From Sindora glabra (Eukaryota > Streptophyta > Magnoliopsida > Fabales > Fabaceae): a stretch of DNA of 64,000 bases. This document shows positions 23,164 to 36,658 of the stretch, piece after piece. A model generated the notes under the pieces. That model ran no database searches, was not told the origin of the DNA, and saw nothing but the letters and a program-made list of their open reading frames with translations. Each line of letters opens with the position of its first letter. Position 1 is the first letter of the stretch. The stretch is from the NCBI GenBank assembly GCA_020226215.1, contig CM035235.1:43615511-43679510 (forward strand), read 5' to 3'. The position numbers and the translations under genes were made by a program.

Positions 23164-24279
23164 AAATTTATTTCGAATAAAATTTAGGGATATGATTGAA
23201 ATTTAAATGAAATTTAAGAGATTATAAAAACATTTTTGCCTATATTTTTTCATCATAAGTATGAAAACAAACTGATAAATGATAATTATTGTAGCTCAAA
23301 AGCAATGCAAATAGCAATGGTTTCTAGTAGACATATAAAAGGACAATGTAATTAGTATGACGATGTAAAAAATAATTTTATGAAGTTCACATTTTAATCG
23401 ATTAGATGAGACATGAATATGGATGATAGATTAGCCGCAACGTAACTCCTAATCATCAATATTCTAACTCACAAAAAGAAAAGAAAAACATAGATCAATA
23501 TTCTAAACAGGAACTTGAAGTCAAATCAAAACTATATTATTTATCATTTTTTTGTCTTATATCTTTGTACTTTAACTTATTAGACATTGGAGTGAATTAA
23601 AATTTACATCTAACTAATTTGCATTACGATTAGACTAAAGATATTTTATTCTCTTAGCAGTGAAATTATTTATCTATGAAATTTTATCACAAATTGTTTA
23701 AAATTGGTCAAGTCATATAGAATTTTGACAACTGAATAGCCTTCGAAAGATGAAATTTATTTTATATGGTAAATCGTAAAAAAGTCAGTAATTTACTGTA
23801 GAATTCAAAATAATTATAAACACAAAATTAGGATTACCTATGGTGGCCCTCAAATTTAAAGCAATTTCAAAGGTTTTACAAACTTTGTATGAAGTGAAAA
23901 TTGACCAATCATAATAATTATAGTTCTATAAATTAAAACTCCAACTGTAGGGTTGAATTTTTTTATTTAAAAGCAGTTGTGAAAAGCATTTTAAAAGTTA
24001 TTGAGTAATCTAATTTTATATTAAAAAATTGCCTCCATTCAGTGTTAAAATATTTGGATCTTGCATGCATGGCTTTAAAATTTTGACTTAGTATCCACTA
24101 ATTTGTTTTTCTCTCTTTTAATATCAATGAAATGCTATCTCACTCGTTATCTTCTTTCATCATAAAATTCATCTCTTTCCATCTTATTCTCCACATACTT
24201 TTTCTGTTTATTTCATGAGGTCTGCCGTGGTCTGGTTTTATTAGGGAGATGATATTTCCATGGATTGGAACAACTCCTT
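23164..24279. other. AT-rich intergenic DNA
   Basis: No open frame, RNA gene, terminal repeat or clear duplicate of other parts of the window was found in this stretch. Confidence 0.5.
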
Positions 24280-26420
24280 CCGCGAATTTCTAACAGAATG
24301 ATAAAAATGTCCCAAATCTTAATTTAAATGAAAACCATTAAAAGATTTTATAATTAATGCTTTTATTGTTGTTTTGCTAAGCTGTCAATTTCTCAACTTT
24401 ACAATTTTCATCGTCATTATTTTTTACAAAATTTTACTTTTATTTTTAATTACTTTTTTATTTTATTTCTTAAATTTAAATTAAATTTAGTCATAAAAAA
24501 TATATATTTGAAAAATTAAATAAAAATATATATTTAATATTAAAAATTAAAAATACTATTTAAATGAACATGTAAGCATTGATTTGCATTTAAGTAATAT
24601 CTATTTGGATTAAAATATATACTAAATATGAAAAATATACATACTCTTACTTAAAATATTAATATAAAAAAATAAGAACGATAGGGTGATCATGAATTCC
24701 AAAGTCACTTTAGTTTAAAACTTTTGGAACCCTATTACTTGTTTTAGGTTACATATTAATATGATTCTTAAAGTAAATTATGAGTATAAACTCTTTTTTC
24801 ATTCATTATCGACATGGTACATGACAAACATAAACAAAAGATTAATTACTAGATATATATTATATATTAATAATGTTAATTCATCTGTATAATTACATGA
24901 AGCATTTGTGTATGGATGGCATTGGGTTGGGTTTGGATAGATCCAACCTGAACCAAATTATAACCAAATCTATTAAGGATCTACTATTTTGGATCAATTA
25001 AAGATTATTACTCATTAAAGACATGATAAGATCTAATTAAAAATTCAAAATGGATCTATTTGATGCAAAAATATAAATATAATTTTAAACTTTTGAATAA
25101 AAATTAAAATTATTCTTTTTTTTATTAATAATAATTATACTTGACAATTATGAATTATATGGATTTTCTCATTCACATCTATTCTTAATCCATCCATACT
25201 ATCCATGTTAACCTTAGGGTAAATGCAGGTTATATCATTCTCATTCATAATAATTATAGTTTAAAATTATGAATTATAACCACTTTTTTATTAGCATCCA
25301 TTTGTGTTTTAACCCATTCATACTATCCATATTAATTTTGGAGTAAATGTGGATTGTATTGAGTCATCTCATAAATAATTATTTATCAATTTATATTATA
25401 ATTAGATATTCTTATATTATACAAACCAATATTATAAAATAAAAAGTTATTTTAAAATCTCTTTGTAATTTAATGCAAAATTTAAATATTTTTAATATTA
25501 TTTATCTTAAATAAATTGTCACAATATTTTTATATATGTGATAATATTAATTTTTATATAATAGTTGGTTATTAATAGAATATGTTATACAAATAGGTAT
25601 AATGTAATAGCCAAAAGAGAGTCATGACCTATTGAATATTTATAAGATATCAACCCATACATTATATAAATTAATATTATTGGGTGTCCAAAAATGGCTC
25701 AAAATTAGTTGGATAATTAATGGTTGACCCAAATCAAAATTATTAAAGAGTATGTTCAATTTGAATAAGATTCATTTAATAAATATTCATCAATTTAGGT
25801 AAGGTATACTGAGGATAAGTATTTTTGCCATCCCGAAATTTGTAGTGCTCATGACCTTATGAAAGGAACTTGAAATTAACCAGTTGTACAGTTATATTAG
25901 GCATATATTATCAAATCATGTAGTAGACTTGGTAATATTGGAGATGTCAGTGACTATGGATTTCTCATCCCATCATCTAAAATAAGTCATCTTCGTTTTT
26001 TAATGTTATATGTAAAAGTAGAAGATAATATATCAAGTTATGTATAGTTTTCATATATGATATATTTATTTTAATTTGAATGGGCACTACTTAAATGTAA
26101 ATTAATATTTTTTGTATTTATTTGTCTAAATTTTATTTTTAATCATAAATATATATGTTTTAATTAAATATTTTGATTAAATTTTACTTTTAGTTGAATT
26201 CAATTAAAATTTATGAATAAAAATTGAAAAGAAATAAAAAAATTGAAAATAAATAATGAAAGCATTAGCTTTTAGAAGGAAAAATTGTGATAATGAGAAT
26301 TTATAAAGTTAAGGAATTGAAATAATAAAATTCAGAACATAATTACAAAACCTTTGAAATCTTATTAATGGTTCGCATTGACTTTTTAGAGGACATTCCT
26401 TTCCTTTTATTTAAATTTCC
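24280..26420. mobile_element. Possible DNA element with weak 220-260 bp inverted arms
   Basis: The reverse complement of 24280-24500 resembles 26160-26420. Paired landmarks are AAATCTTTTAATGG/AAATCTTATTAATGG, GGGACATTTTTA/GAGGACATTCCTTT and GAAATTCGCGGAAGGA/AAATTTCCTGGAAGGA. Such arms suggest an old DNA transposon with long terminal inverted repeats. No target duplication was established and no coding sequence is visible between the arms. The AT-rich background makes chance similarity a real possibility. Confidence 0.3.
25125..25365. repeat. Diverged tandem duplication of about 120 bp
   Basis: Two consecutive copies share AATTATGAATTATA, then AACCCATTCATACTATCCAT or its variant AATCCATCCATACTATCCAT, then GGGTAAATGCAGGTT or its variant GGAGTAAATGTGGATT. 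It lies between the weak inverted arms at 24280 and 26420. Confidence 0.6.
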
Positions 26421-28499
26421 TGGAAGGATTGTTATCCTTTCTTGCAAAAAGAAAATACAAATCCAATCTTTTTTACCGTATACAAATTGTGCAAAAGAAT
26501 TTATTGAGGAAAAATTATCTCCTTGATATCTTTAATAAGTGGGAAAAACTAAGTGATTTGCTAAAAAAATTATATTTATGACTTTTGGGTAACTTTTTTT
26601 TTAAAAAAAACAACTAAGAAGGTAAAAGGAAAAACTGAATAGCTTGATAGGAAAAAAATATGTTTACGACTTTATGTAATTAATTAAATTTTAATTTTTG
26701 TAATTTTATTGTTGAAAGGGATAACAGTGAAGGTAAAAGGAAAGGAAATCCGATCAATGGTTTTCATTTTTTTTTATTTTTTTACTAAAATTCAATACTA
26801 CATATTAAATACATATTTCTTCCATACCTGGGCATGCTAAAATCCAAAAATATAGTGACACTATTACATCTGATATTGCAACATATCTGTACTTGAGAAA
26901 TTTTTACATCCTATCGTAATACTGATATCTTAGTAGTATCTTCTATTATATTTAGATAAATCACCAATTATGATGTTATGATTAAATGGTTGCTGAAATT
27001 AAGGGGTTAGTTTTTTTATTTGTCAAAAAAATAATAGAAAGTATCTCGGTAAGATTAGAAATTTTTTCGGTGCTTCATAGTTTTTTTTAATGAACCAAAT
27101 ATACAAAATGTAATGCATAAAAGAAAAGAGTAGCCGCTAAAAATTACAGATACGGTATTTTTTTAGCACATGTGAATGCATTGTTTATATAATTATAATT
27201 AAAATATCTTATCTAAAAAAGTAGTAAAGAATATAATATTGATTGTAAATGATATTTTTGACAAAATACTTCTTAACACGATACAATATGAGCCAACAAA
27301 ATAAATGTGCATTTTGGGAGAGAATGCTTATATATCATTCGGATGGAAATCTATTCAAAAGTTAAGTGAAAATTCATTATATGTCATTGATAGCCCAGCA
27401 ATGTTATATCCACTAGTTCATTATGTGTTATTGATAATCCAACAAAATACATTGAAAAAAAAAAAGAATCTGATCTTGAAAATTTGAATATAAATTAAAG
27501 GTTGTTATTAAATATAGGATGATAGGACAAATTTATAAAGCTCAATTCAATAAATATGAAAAAATTTACAACTTAATTTCAAATTTTATTTTTAACATTT
27601 ACAGTATTTTTTCTGATAATATGAATTGATCTACTTTATCTTGTAGGGAGAGGAAATTTCATATGTTACGAATTTTAGGTGTCCTATTTTACAATTAATA
27701 GCTATATTTTTTTATTTTTAGCTTATTAACCATTTAAATGTCTTAAAAATAAATAATTCATCAAGATTGAATTAGAAAACATACAGAATAACTCTTTTGT
27801 GCAAACAGCAAAGCACAAAAAGTAATATGTTTTTAAAAATTTAATTACTAATTTAACAATTCTAATGTACCTAGGCTAAAAGTCTTGATATTAGTGACTA
27901 AGATACTTGTGTTCATATTCAATTTTAGATTAAAATGTTACTTAGATCTACAGTCAAAAGAGATAAATAGGAAAAGAGAATAATTTGTAAAAAGTGACGA
28001 CATAGTTTTTTTTTTAATTCTTCCTATATATTTTAACTTATTTATATATCTAGTAATGACTTAAAATAAAATTTTGTAATAGATCGCTAATATTGTGCCA
28101 ACATTGGATTGATAGTCATTTATATAATTATTTGTTGGACCACAAAAATGCATTTAATAGCCATTAATACACTTGAACTATAAATAAATTATCCATTGTA
28201 TATATATCCCTAAAACGTTATTCTAAAAATAAAAATCAATATATATTTTGTAAATTCTAACTACTTAAATAAAATTTAATATACAAATGTATTTTGCAAA
28301 TCCTAGCTTTTTAAAATATAAATCTTAAATTTAAATTCAAATACTTCAAATATTTTTAATGTTTATATTTAGATACAAAACATTTGGAAGTTGATCAACT
28401 TAGGACTTTATTAAGAGAAATAAATCCATTTTTACTAATAAAATAAATTTAAAAGAAAGCTTAACTCTTGCAATGATAAAATATGGCTGGTGAGACCTT
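26421..28499. other. AT-rich intergenic DNA
   Basis: I see no gene, RNA or repeat boundary here. Short frames such as plus 27305-27487 lack any recognisable motif and are what AT-rich DNA yields by chance. Confidence 0.5.
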
Positions 28500-29590
28500 C
28501 CCAGTGATAATAACATAATTATTTATTTATAAAATATCTAAATAATGAAATCAATTTTTAATAATGGTTAAAATAATGTGAGATTTAAAAACTTAACATA
28601 TGAAAAAATTAAAATAATTTGGTGAGAAATAAATTGATATATCATTTAATTATTTATGGTGTGCTTAAATAGAGAAAATTAATCTTTGCTAGTGATTAAT
28701 TAATATATTATTCTATTTGGTGAGATGATAATTTTAGTAATTTGAAACATCAAAGTTAAACGAACTTTATGTCAATTAATTTAATACATCACAATCTAGC
28801 ATAATGATTTATTTCTATCATGTCAACTTAATGAAAATTAATCTCTGATTAATTTTGAGTAATGCTTAGTATGTTATCCTATTTCACGAAGTGATAATTT
28901 TAGCAAGTTGATGCATGAATGTTGCACTTTGATGCCAATTAATTTCATATATTGTCCATTAATTAGTATGCTCTCTTTAATTAAGTGATGATATTAGTAA
29001 TTTAATGAATTAAATTTGTTATAATTTGATTGGAATTAAGTTGATACATTGTAATTTAAGTAGTAAAATTATTTATTTATGTAATCTTTACATTTGTAAA
29101 ATTAATTTTAATCATAATTAATAAATTATCTTATTAAATTATGAGATAATTTTAATATTTATAATAAGTTAACCTAAATTTACTTAATTTGATAAAAATT
29201 TAATACATTACAAATTAGGTCTTATATTTTGCTTTGAGATCGATAAAAATATGATATTATATTGAAAATTATTTATTTATAAAATATTAAAATTTAAAAA
29301 ATTATTTTTAATCATCATTAGTAGGTTACCTATTTCATTAGGTGATAATTTTAATCTTCTAAAATATCTAAAAAATTATAATAAGCCAGTCTAAATTTAC
29401 TCTATTTTGATGAAAATTCAATGCATTACATCATGTTTTTTGGTTTGAGATCAAATAAAATAAGATGCTAAATGATATTTATTTATTTATTTAAAATTTA
29501 AATATGAAAAATTAATTTTAATCATCATTAATTAGGTGATAAAATAAATAATTTGTTAAATGACAAAATTATTCCTACTTCAAATCAACA
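28500..29590. repeat. Degenerate tandem repeat array
   Basis: The phrase GGTGAGATGATAATTTTAGTAA and its variants recur at about 28722, 28890, 28987, 29143, 29341 and 29533. Each is followed by ...AATTTAATACATTACAA and then TTATTTATTTATAAAATAT-like sequence. Spacing varies from about 100 to 200 bases, so units have been shortened or lost. This looks like an old minisatellite or satellite derivative; the units are too diverged to define an exact consensus by eye. Confidence 0.5.
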
Positions 29591-30175
29591 AAGTTGTTTA
29601 ATATGTTTTATAAAAGGGTAATTTTGTAATTACAAAATTTTTTAGCCTTTCTCAGTATCTATTTAGTGAAAAAAAATATTTTTCTGATTTTTCAGATACT
29701 TTTTCAACATTTTTTCTGCATCCAATTTTTTATAATATCAAAACGCTACCTTCAAAAAAGTTATAAAAAATGTTATCTGTATGAAATTGTCATATTAATG
29801 GAAAGAGCTTAAATTTGATATATTTTTAGGCTAAAAAATAATAATAACTAAAAAAATTTATCAATAGTAAGAAGATTTTGATAGTTTTTTATTGAGGCAA
29901 TAATATTAGAATAAATGATAGTAAATAGTTAATTTATACCGATAATATTTCAAATTTAAATTAAAAATGAAATACATCATTTTTCACCAACTTATATATT
30001 CTATTTTTATAAATGAATGTTTCAAGTGGGATAGATATATGCAAAATATAAATACCAAAACAAAATATGTTTTGAAAATAAAGTTGTCAATATCCCTATT
30101 TCAAGGATAACAAATTTAAATTTTATGCTTATTTGGGTCAGTAGCTGGAATTACATCCCAAAAAAGAAGAAGGTA

Positions 30176-31286
30176 CTACAAACAAATACTGTGAGATGTA
30201 GAAACCCTAATAACATTATTCAATAACAGGCCACCTAAATTGGCAAAGGTCGATGAAGGGCGCGCAATCCGGTCATTCTTCAAATTAAAAGAAGCCAGCC
30301 AATCTGTACAAAAGTTTCCTTCACGACAAAAGTGCTGAATGACTACTTGCCATTCTCTCTTAAGAAGCTCCTTTGACCGCACAACAAGCGAAGAATATCT
30401 CCCCGGACCATTGAAAACCCTGTGCCCTTGTTGCCAAGTCAAAACTAGAACATGATAAGCTCCCCCACAATTTTGCAAAAAGAGAACATATCCCAAGATT
30501 GCAAAAAAAAATCCACACGGCCAGTTATCGTCTTCCCCTCAGATACGACCACCACAACCTGCAGCACCTGGATTTAATTCTGAAGCGCCATCTACATTAA
30601 CCTTAACCCACCTAGCAGGAAGCTGATTTCATAAAATCTCAACTTCAGTAACCAGTACACTTTTAACACCGGTAAAAGCATTATTCCCCTGGTTAACATA
30701 GTTCAAAATGAAACCAGAAGCATTCCGCGGCAATTGGAACTCCTGAATAGTTTTATTTCGCCATGTCAATAATCAGTAGATCGTGCAGCACTATGACACC
30801 CTCCAGTCACCAACCATGGACATTCCCAAGTGATATGAAACATTGGCTTCACACCATTCCAAATATGATGCTCGAAAAATGACGCTCTCCTGCGAGGATG
30901 AACCAAATGGCACCAAATCTGTTTACCCAAACTGCAATCCGTTACAGATGAACCAAATGCCCAAGAAAAATTACCTTCAAACTCTCCTTATAGACTTCAA
31001 ACACAGCTGGAGCCAGTCTCCATCTGCTTCTTTTCTGATTGCTTAGGAAAGCAGCATGAAAACACTTCCAAACGAACGGATTAGTGCGCTCTGGAATCCT
31101 AATGTTCCAGATTTTGCACCATCATCAACCTATGTTCCTATGACCTTAGAAGCTTGCACTCCATATACAGAACGCACACTAAAACTACCATGAGTTTCTT
31201 CCTGCCAAATAATCATATTATCTGCATAAAAATCAATGGAAGGGAGAATGATCACGATTCTATGAATGAATTCTTGCTGAATGCAA
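30176..31286 (-). pseudogene. LINE II, 3' part: zf-RVT region and RNase H domain
   Basis: From the high end, the minus strand gives IHRI...FYADNMIIWQEETHGSFS, which matches the zinc-binding region after plant LINE RTs. It then gives a broken stretch with LGNVHGW, and then RWVKVNVDGASELNPGAAGC, the start of the LINE RNase H domain with its catalytic aspartate in NVDGA. The last open piece (30176-30496) includes KELLKREWQVVIQHFCREGN and CTDWLASFNLKND, typical of the RNase H end. Several stops and frameshifts prevent function. The stop near 30176 is probably the original end of ORF2. Confidence 0.8.
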
Positions 31287-32251
31287 TTTTATTGGGTTTT
31301 AAAATGCAGACTGCATCTCCAAATGCAGCCGCAATTTTGCGGATGTAGCTGCATTTGTAGTTGCATTTGTAGCACTAATGCGGTTGCCACATCTGGTTGG
31401 GGACCGTTTTCACCACATTCTGGCCGCAATCACAATCGGTCATGAATTAAGGCAGAAGAGCACAAATGAGAAAAAAGGACTAAGTTTACATTTATGAGAT
31501 AGCATCAGTTTTAAAAAAGACAAAAAAAGAATACAATGAATAAGGAAGGGGACAAAATAATTAAGAGAGAACGAAATCATGTGAAAGTGAAAGGCAGACA
31601 AATTGTGAGCAATAAAATGCAGAGAAGCTGTGAGCATACACGGGAAGAAGAAAAGTTTGAAAGAGAAACAAGATTGAATAAGATTTTAAAAAAAAGACTT
31701 GATAAGACTCCTATTATCCTATATGTACTTTGTAGAACAGAGTAGCTGTCTAGCCGAAAGGAAAGCCAAAATTTGTAATGATCGAGGACAATCACAGCTT
31801 TTGGATTGTGCAAAAACAATGGGTAGATGAAGCCAACAAATCCCATTAGGATTTGGATTGTATATTACAGTTCAAAAATATTAAATATTCATTGAATGTT
31901 GAGAAGGTTTTCAACTTTGCTTCTTTAATTTAATTTATATTAATATTAATTAATTAAAATTAATTAGTTATGTTGTTTGAAGTATTCAATGTAATTTTTC
32001 TATGTCATCATGTCACAATTAGATAAATTTTATTTTCAAATTGATTTAAATACATTAAATTATATAAAAATAATGTTAATTAAAATTTTTGAAATTTTAA
32101 AATTATTGGACTCTTTTAATATTAAAATATGAGAAGATTTAAAAAATTCACAATCGTGATGGTCACAATCTGCATTATAACATCCACAATATCCGCAACT
32201 TTGAAAAATGCAACGAAACCGCATCCCTAACCATAATTGGAATTTAAATGC
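31287..32251. mobile_element. MULE-like insert (965 bp) in LINE II
   Basis: The LINE sequence is continuous across this insert when compared with 51590-51605 in LINE III. The ends, GGGTTTTAAAATGC at the left and GGAATTTAAATGCC at the right, resemble the inverted termini of the 165-bp MITE family, and both margins carry CG-rich runs like that family (AATGCAGCCGCAATTTTGCGG near 31320, CCGCAACTTTG near 32195). Flanking CTGAATGCAA and CTGTGCAA are a degraded target copy. The middle is AT-rich and has only short purine-rich frames. It may be a longer relative from which the small MITEs derive. Confidence 0.55.
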
Positions 32252-32848
32252 CTGTGCAACTTCTCAACAAATCAATGTTCCGCCAGCAATCGGCAGAGAT
32301 GAAATCCAAAACATTAGCTCCTTTTAGGCTTTCTGGGATCATTTGAATGTAATGCTCCTTCAGACAAAAATTATCTGCGCATCTATCATTCCAAAAGGGG
32401 ATAGATGACCCATTAGAAGGCTGGTAGATTGTATTTGCAAGAGTGTCAGAACATAGCTTTGCTAGACTTTTCCATAAAAAAGTGTCCGCAATCCAAACCA
32501 CAATGCTGTCACTCCGGTCCGAATTTTGACCGTATTGTCCCTTCATCACCGAGACCCCCATAATAGAATCATCCACAATCAATTTCCAAACCAACTTCAT
32601 GAAACATGCATCATTCATAACTTCTAAATTACATGGACCAAAACCACCATTGATCTTAGGTTTACAGATAGTTTCCCATGCAATAGTATGCAAGCGTTTT
32701 TCATTAGCTTCATGGCCCCAAATAGAACATGCGGGATCCCCTCTATTTCCTTCAAGATGATTAAAGGAATTCCAGCGGATTGCATGGTATATACCGGAAA
32801 GGTTTTCAAAATAGAGTTAGCGAGGACTACTCTCCCCGCCATGGATAG
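32252..32848 (-). pseudogene. LINE II, post-RT (thumb/connection) region
   Basis: The minus strand begins SMAGRVVLANSILKTFPVYT, matching the conserved plant LINE stretch LS.AGR..L..SVL..IP.Y, directly next to the gypsy insertion. It continues with MHTIAWETICKPKINGGFG, MNDACFMKLVWKLI and WKSLAKL...ANTIYQPSNGSSIPFWNDRC, as in intact elements (K..GGLG.......N.A...K..W). A frameshift lies around 32690. The final part contains ESLKGANVLDFIS and LINE sequence up to the MULE-like insert. Confidence 0.85.
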
Positions 32849-33633
32849 CATCATGTTTCGGCTACTCAGTAGATGGGGACATGACATGCAGTGTTTAGAC
32901 TCTCACCACCTGGGAATAAGTCAGCCATTCGGTCATTCATCATTCAAAGTTATGAAAATGACAAGTGACACCCACAATAATAATAAACACATCGGGACAA
33001 TCTCAAGTCATCTCAAGGCAACATATAGCACATAGCAACTTGGCAACGAACCATAAAGAATATAATAAGGCAACAATGAACATTCAAGTAATGCAGATAA
33101 ATGTGGCAATAAGCATACACGATTGTGGACCAATTTTAATAGAAGAGAGGCTACTTTTCTTATTTCTAATATGCCTCATTACATATTATGAAATGTGTTA
33201 GAGAAGCACCAAGCCACACACTCCAACCCCTAGGCAATACCAAGTGACCACCAAGATTACTGGGTACTCCCCCCTAAATAGCATTCTAAGTCAAAGCTCA
33301 TTTAGCAGGAGTTGACATACTTTTCTAGAACTATCATAAGGCCTTTTTGTAGAGCTGGGGAAGGATTTACTTGCTCATAATACATCAAAATAAAGATAAT
33401 AAACCAAGGACCACAACCATGTGCTTTCCTACTCGTACTAGACAAGTTACCCTAGGTAAAATTATATAAATACCCCCTACATGAGGAAAATCCCTAAAAA
33501 TTGTACACAAGTTAGAATCCTCCCAATTTAGCACTACAAAGGCCTCCATATGATGCTTGATTTTTGTGCAAAGTTTCATCCAAATCAAAACTCATTTGCC
33601 TAGCCAACTAGGTCACAAGTTCGACTTGTGACA
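32849..33633 (-). repeat. Gypsy 3' LTR
   Basis: It aligns over its whole length with 37697-38474. The right end, ...CTTGTGACA, pairs with the TGT...ACA termini. The left end has decayed from TGTCACG to CATCATG. The element-side neighbour TTCTGCCCTACTTGAA (33634-33649) is a purine-rich tract on the minus strand, fitting a polypurine tract that ends in GGGCAGAA. Confidence 0.85.
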
Positions 33634-34679
33634 TTCTGCCCTACTTGAAAAATGTCAATGCCCTCATTGACAATGCAATCTAACATAGCTTCCACAGACA
33701 TCTTTAGGCTACTTCACTTGAGCTCCTCCCTCGATCTCTCTGCTTGTCTCTTTGCCCTTCACTAATGCTCGTCTTCAATACTTCAATCTGACACTGCTCC
33801 CATGAAGTTTCTCTTTGCTGCTCTTGAATCTTCATGCTTTGTCTCTCTAAACTTGTTGTTAATGGTGAAAACTCCTCTGAGCCTCGTTGAATTGTCTCCA
33901 TAACTCTTGAGCTATTTGTCTTCATAGTTGGCATGTGAGCTTGGTGTCTTGGAAGTCGCTTACTTGCCAGGTATCTTACACCCAATGTCCCATACCACTG
34001 GTGCAAGAGAGGACAAGACTTACACTTGGTATATGCACAAGTCCCATAACCTTGCTCACAAGTTTGTTTATTTATGGTTTCGGTCAATCTTGACACTTTG
34101 CTTCACATTGGCTAATTCAACAAATTGCTCCTCCTCTTTGAACTTGAGTTTAACATCTGCTTTGATGTCTTTAAGGCACTCAAATATGACACATATAGTG
34201 TCCTTCCCTACCACGGCCGATCGGGTTGAGCAAGGTGCCATCCACACTTCTTGCCCTGGCTTGCACATGCTTGATGTACTCTATGTCTTTTCCCATGAGC
34301 TACTCCTGTGATTGACTATCGGCATTCCAAATGTTGTGTAAGCCAATTTCCATAAGTGAAAATTTATGACGGTGTGATTCCCTCTATATAAAGAGCAATC
34401 ACATCAAAGAAAATTGTATGTTAGGTAGCTGCTCCTCGAACATACACCCATGCATTCTAGCAAACTCATAGACTCCTCTTTAGAAGGATTTGTCTCTCTC
34501 ATCATCACATCTGATGAACTCATACAATGAACTTCTCCTTACCATTTTCCACTACCTAACTTGTTTGCTATAGGGGTTGGTACTAGCGATCCCACATAGC
34601 TCCTTGTGAAGATGGACCCCCAATCAGGAAAAGTGATTTATCTTGCCTTTCCAACTTAGCTACTTATAGGGTGCTAGGA
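33634..34679 (-). other. Gypsy interior downstream of gag, not identified
   Basis: About 1 kb on the minus strand lies between the gag remnant and the 3' LTR. Short frames exist, such as one with QEVWMAPCSTRSAVVGKD and LKDIKADVKLKFKEEEQF, but no protease DSGA, RT or integrase signature appears. It could be non-coding filler of a non-autonomous element or an unrelated small ORF. Confidence 0.35.
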
Positions 34680-36622
34680 GTCAAAGTGCTCCAACTCTAG
34701 TGTAGGATTCACCCTCCTCATCCGAATGATCAACTCCTCTATTGCCTCTTGCTCCCTCGCTTTAGAGTTTGGCTTGAATGGCATTTAAGGATCTCTTTCT
34801 AGGCACTCCACCATTTTGTGTGGTCCTCGACACAAGAAATAGGATAGGGTCTTCCTTTTCTTAATGTTGTTGGTTAATAGAGATACTGTTGAGGCTTCCA
34901 TAGGGGTAGGCATTATTGAGGTCACTCCCCCACTTTTAGGCTTACTACCCGTACCTGACTGTTTGACTCCCTTACTAACAATGGATGTAGTTCCTCCAAC
35001 AAACTTCATAGTAGAATTGGGAAAATCGTAGTTAGAAAGGCATTCAATAGCCATCACCACCTCTGACAAGTTTTAAACTCTTCCTCTTTAAAACTCCATA
35101 GCAGCTTCCTATGAGAGATTGTCAAGGAAATAGAAAAGCTCATCTTTTTTGGTCATGTCTCTGATATCCAACATCACAGTTATGAACTTCTTTACTAGAC
35201 ATATCTTATTTGTTGTAGCTCTCTTAGCTTGTGTCAAGCCAAGTAGTCCAAATTCTCCAGATAAAAGTATGCCTTTAACTCATGCTTAAGGTCATCCCAA
35301 GTGTTAATTCGACATCGACCCTCTTGAATCTCATAATACTTGGTCCTCTACCAAACCTTCGCATTATTAATGAGGAATAAGGTAGCATGATTCAATTAGG
35401 CTTTCTTAAACTATATGCCAATAGCATTAAAGTATTGGTCTAGGTCGAACATAAAGTTCTCAAGCTTTTGCATATCTTGTTCACCGGCATATGGCCTTAG
35501 TTCTGTGATTTTTAATTTTCTACTCTGCTTTAAGGCACCACTCTCTTATGGTCCATTTCCAATGGCCATCATCATTACCTTAACCAAGGTAACCATGTCA
35601 CTAAGTTCCATTCAAAGAGCTGCTACTGTTGGTGTGTGTCCTAGAACCAATCATATAAGATGATTAGAGTCATACACAATGTATTATATTTTATTTTAGG
35701 CAATTTAATTATTATATTTTGTTTTTATTATTATTGTGCGCAATTTATAACTTAATATAATAATTATCCTTGGAATAGCTTTGCTATTCCTAAAATGCCC
35801 CTAGTCAAGTATTATTATGAAAAATGATAGTAATAATACATCGAGACTAGCATGTATAGTGACTGATGATTACGAATCATGGATATATGATATCAAGTCA
35901 ATACATGAGTACATTGCTAGTGAACAATGTACTGGACTGACCCACTATGAGAATATTACATGGATAAACGTGTCATAAGTTATTCTCATATGATCACAAC
36001 TACGCATAAACCTTTGACCTGAAGTCACTACGGTTCCCTACATAAGGAATTACTCACTTTAATATTGTCCTGTGTCGCCTTTAATCAGGTGACAAGTAGG
36101 GCATTGATTGGGTGTGTCATAAATCATGCAGAGGGAAGTGAGTGATGTAAATGGGATTTTGTTACTCTTGTATAAAAGAGAAATATCCTTGGGCCCCTTG
36201 ATTGAGTGAGACTTAGAAATGCATGGCCATGCTCAGTTAATTAATATGTGATATTAATTATTTATTTTAAGTCTACTCAGTATCAAGAAATATAAATTGA
36301 ACATTGACGAGGATGACACATTCCATGCCTCCAGTTCAATTTGGATATTATTACAAAAGGGTTATGATGTAAAACGTTGATCATGTATTAGGTGGATGTC
36401 GAATCACAGACATTCTTACTACTTGAGTGGCAGTGATGTATTGCTAGATACCGCTCGCTGTCTATGACTCAATAATAAGTCATTATCAACGTAGTAAGAA
36501 CCTACAGGGTCACACAAAAGGAGTAGGAATAAGACAATAATTAATTGGACTTTAATTATATTAATATCCAATTAATTGGACTTATTTTCGTGCATATATA
36601 TTATTAAGAATAATAAATTCAC

Positions 36623-36626
<4 letters not shown>

Positions 36627-36655
<29 letters not shown>
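36627..36655. repeat. (TA)n microsatellite in the solo LTR
   Basis: About 14 TA dinucleotides in the upstream part of the solo LTR, followed by several short ATATTA-type imperfect repeats up to about 36835. Confidence 0.9.

Positions 36656-36658
<3 letters not shown>

Noticed and set aside
28500..29590. CRISPR-like spaced repeats
   Set aside because: The repeats are long, degenerate, unevenly spaced and AT-rich, and the sequence is eukaryotic; there are no cas genes.
31440..31846. Several overlapping frames of 65-89 codons on both strands
   Set aside because: They lie in the AT- and purine-rich middle of the MULE-like insert, overlap one another on opposite strands and show no motif.
32688..33035. 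Plus-strand frame of 115 codons
   Set aside because: Antisense to LINE II and running over the gypsy LTR boundary; not a gene.
33928..34311. Plus-strand frame of 127 codons
   Set aside because: It overlaps minus-strand frames inside the gypsy interior and has no recognisable domain; the element's coding strand is minus.
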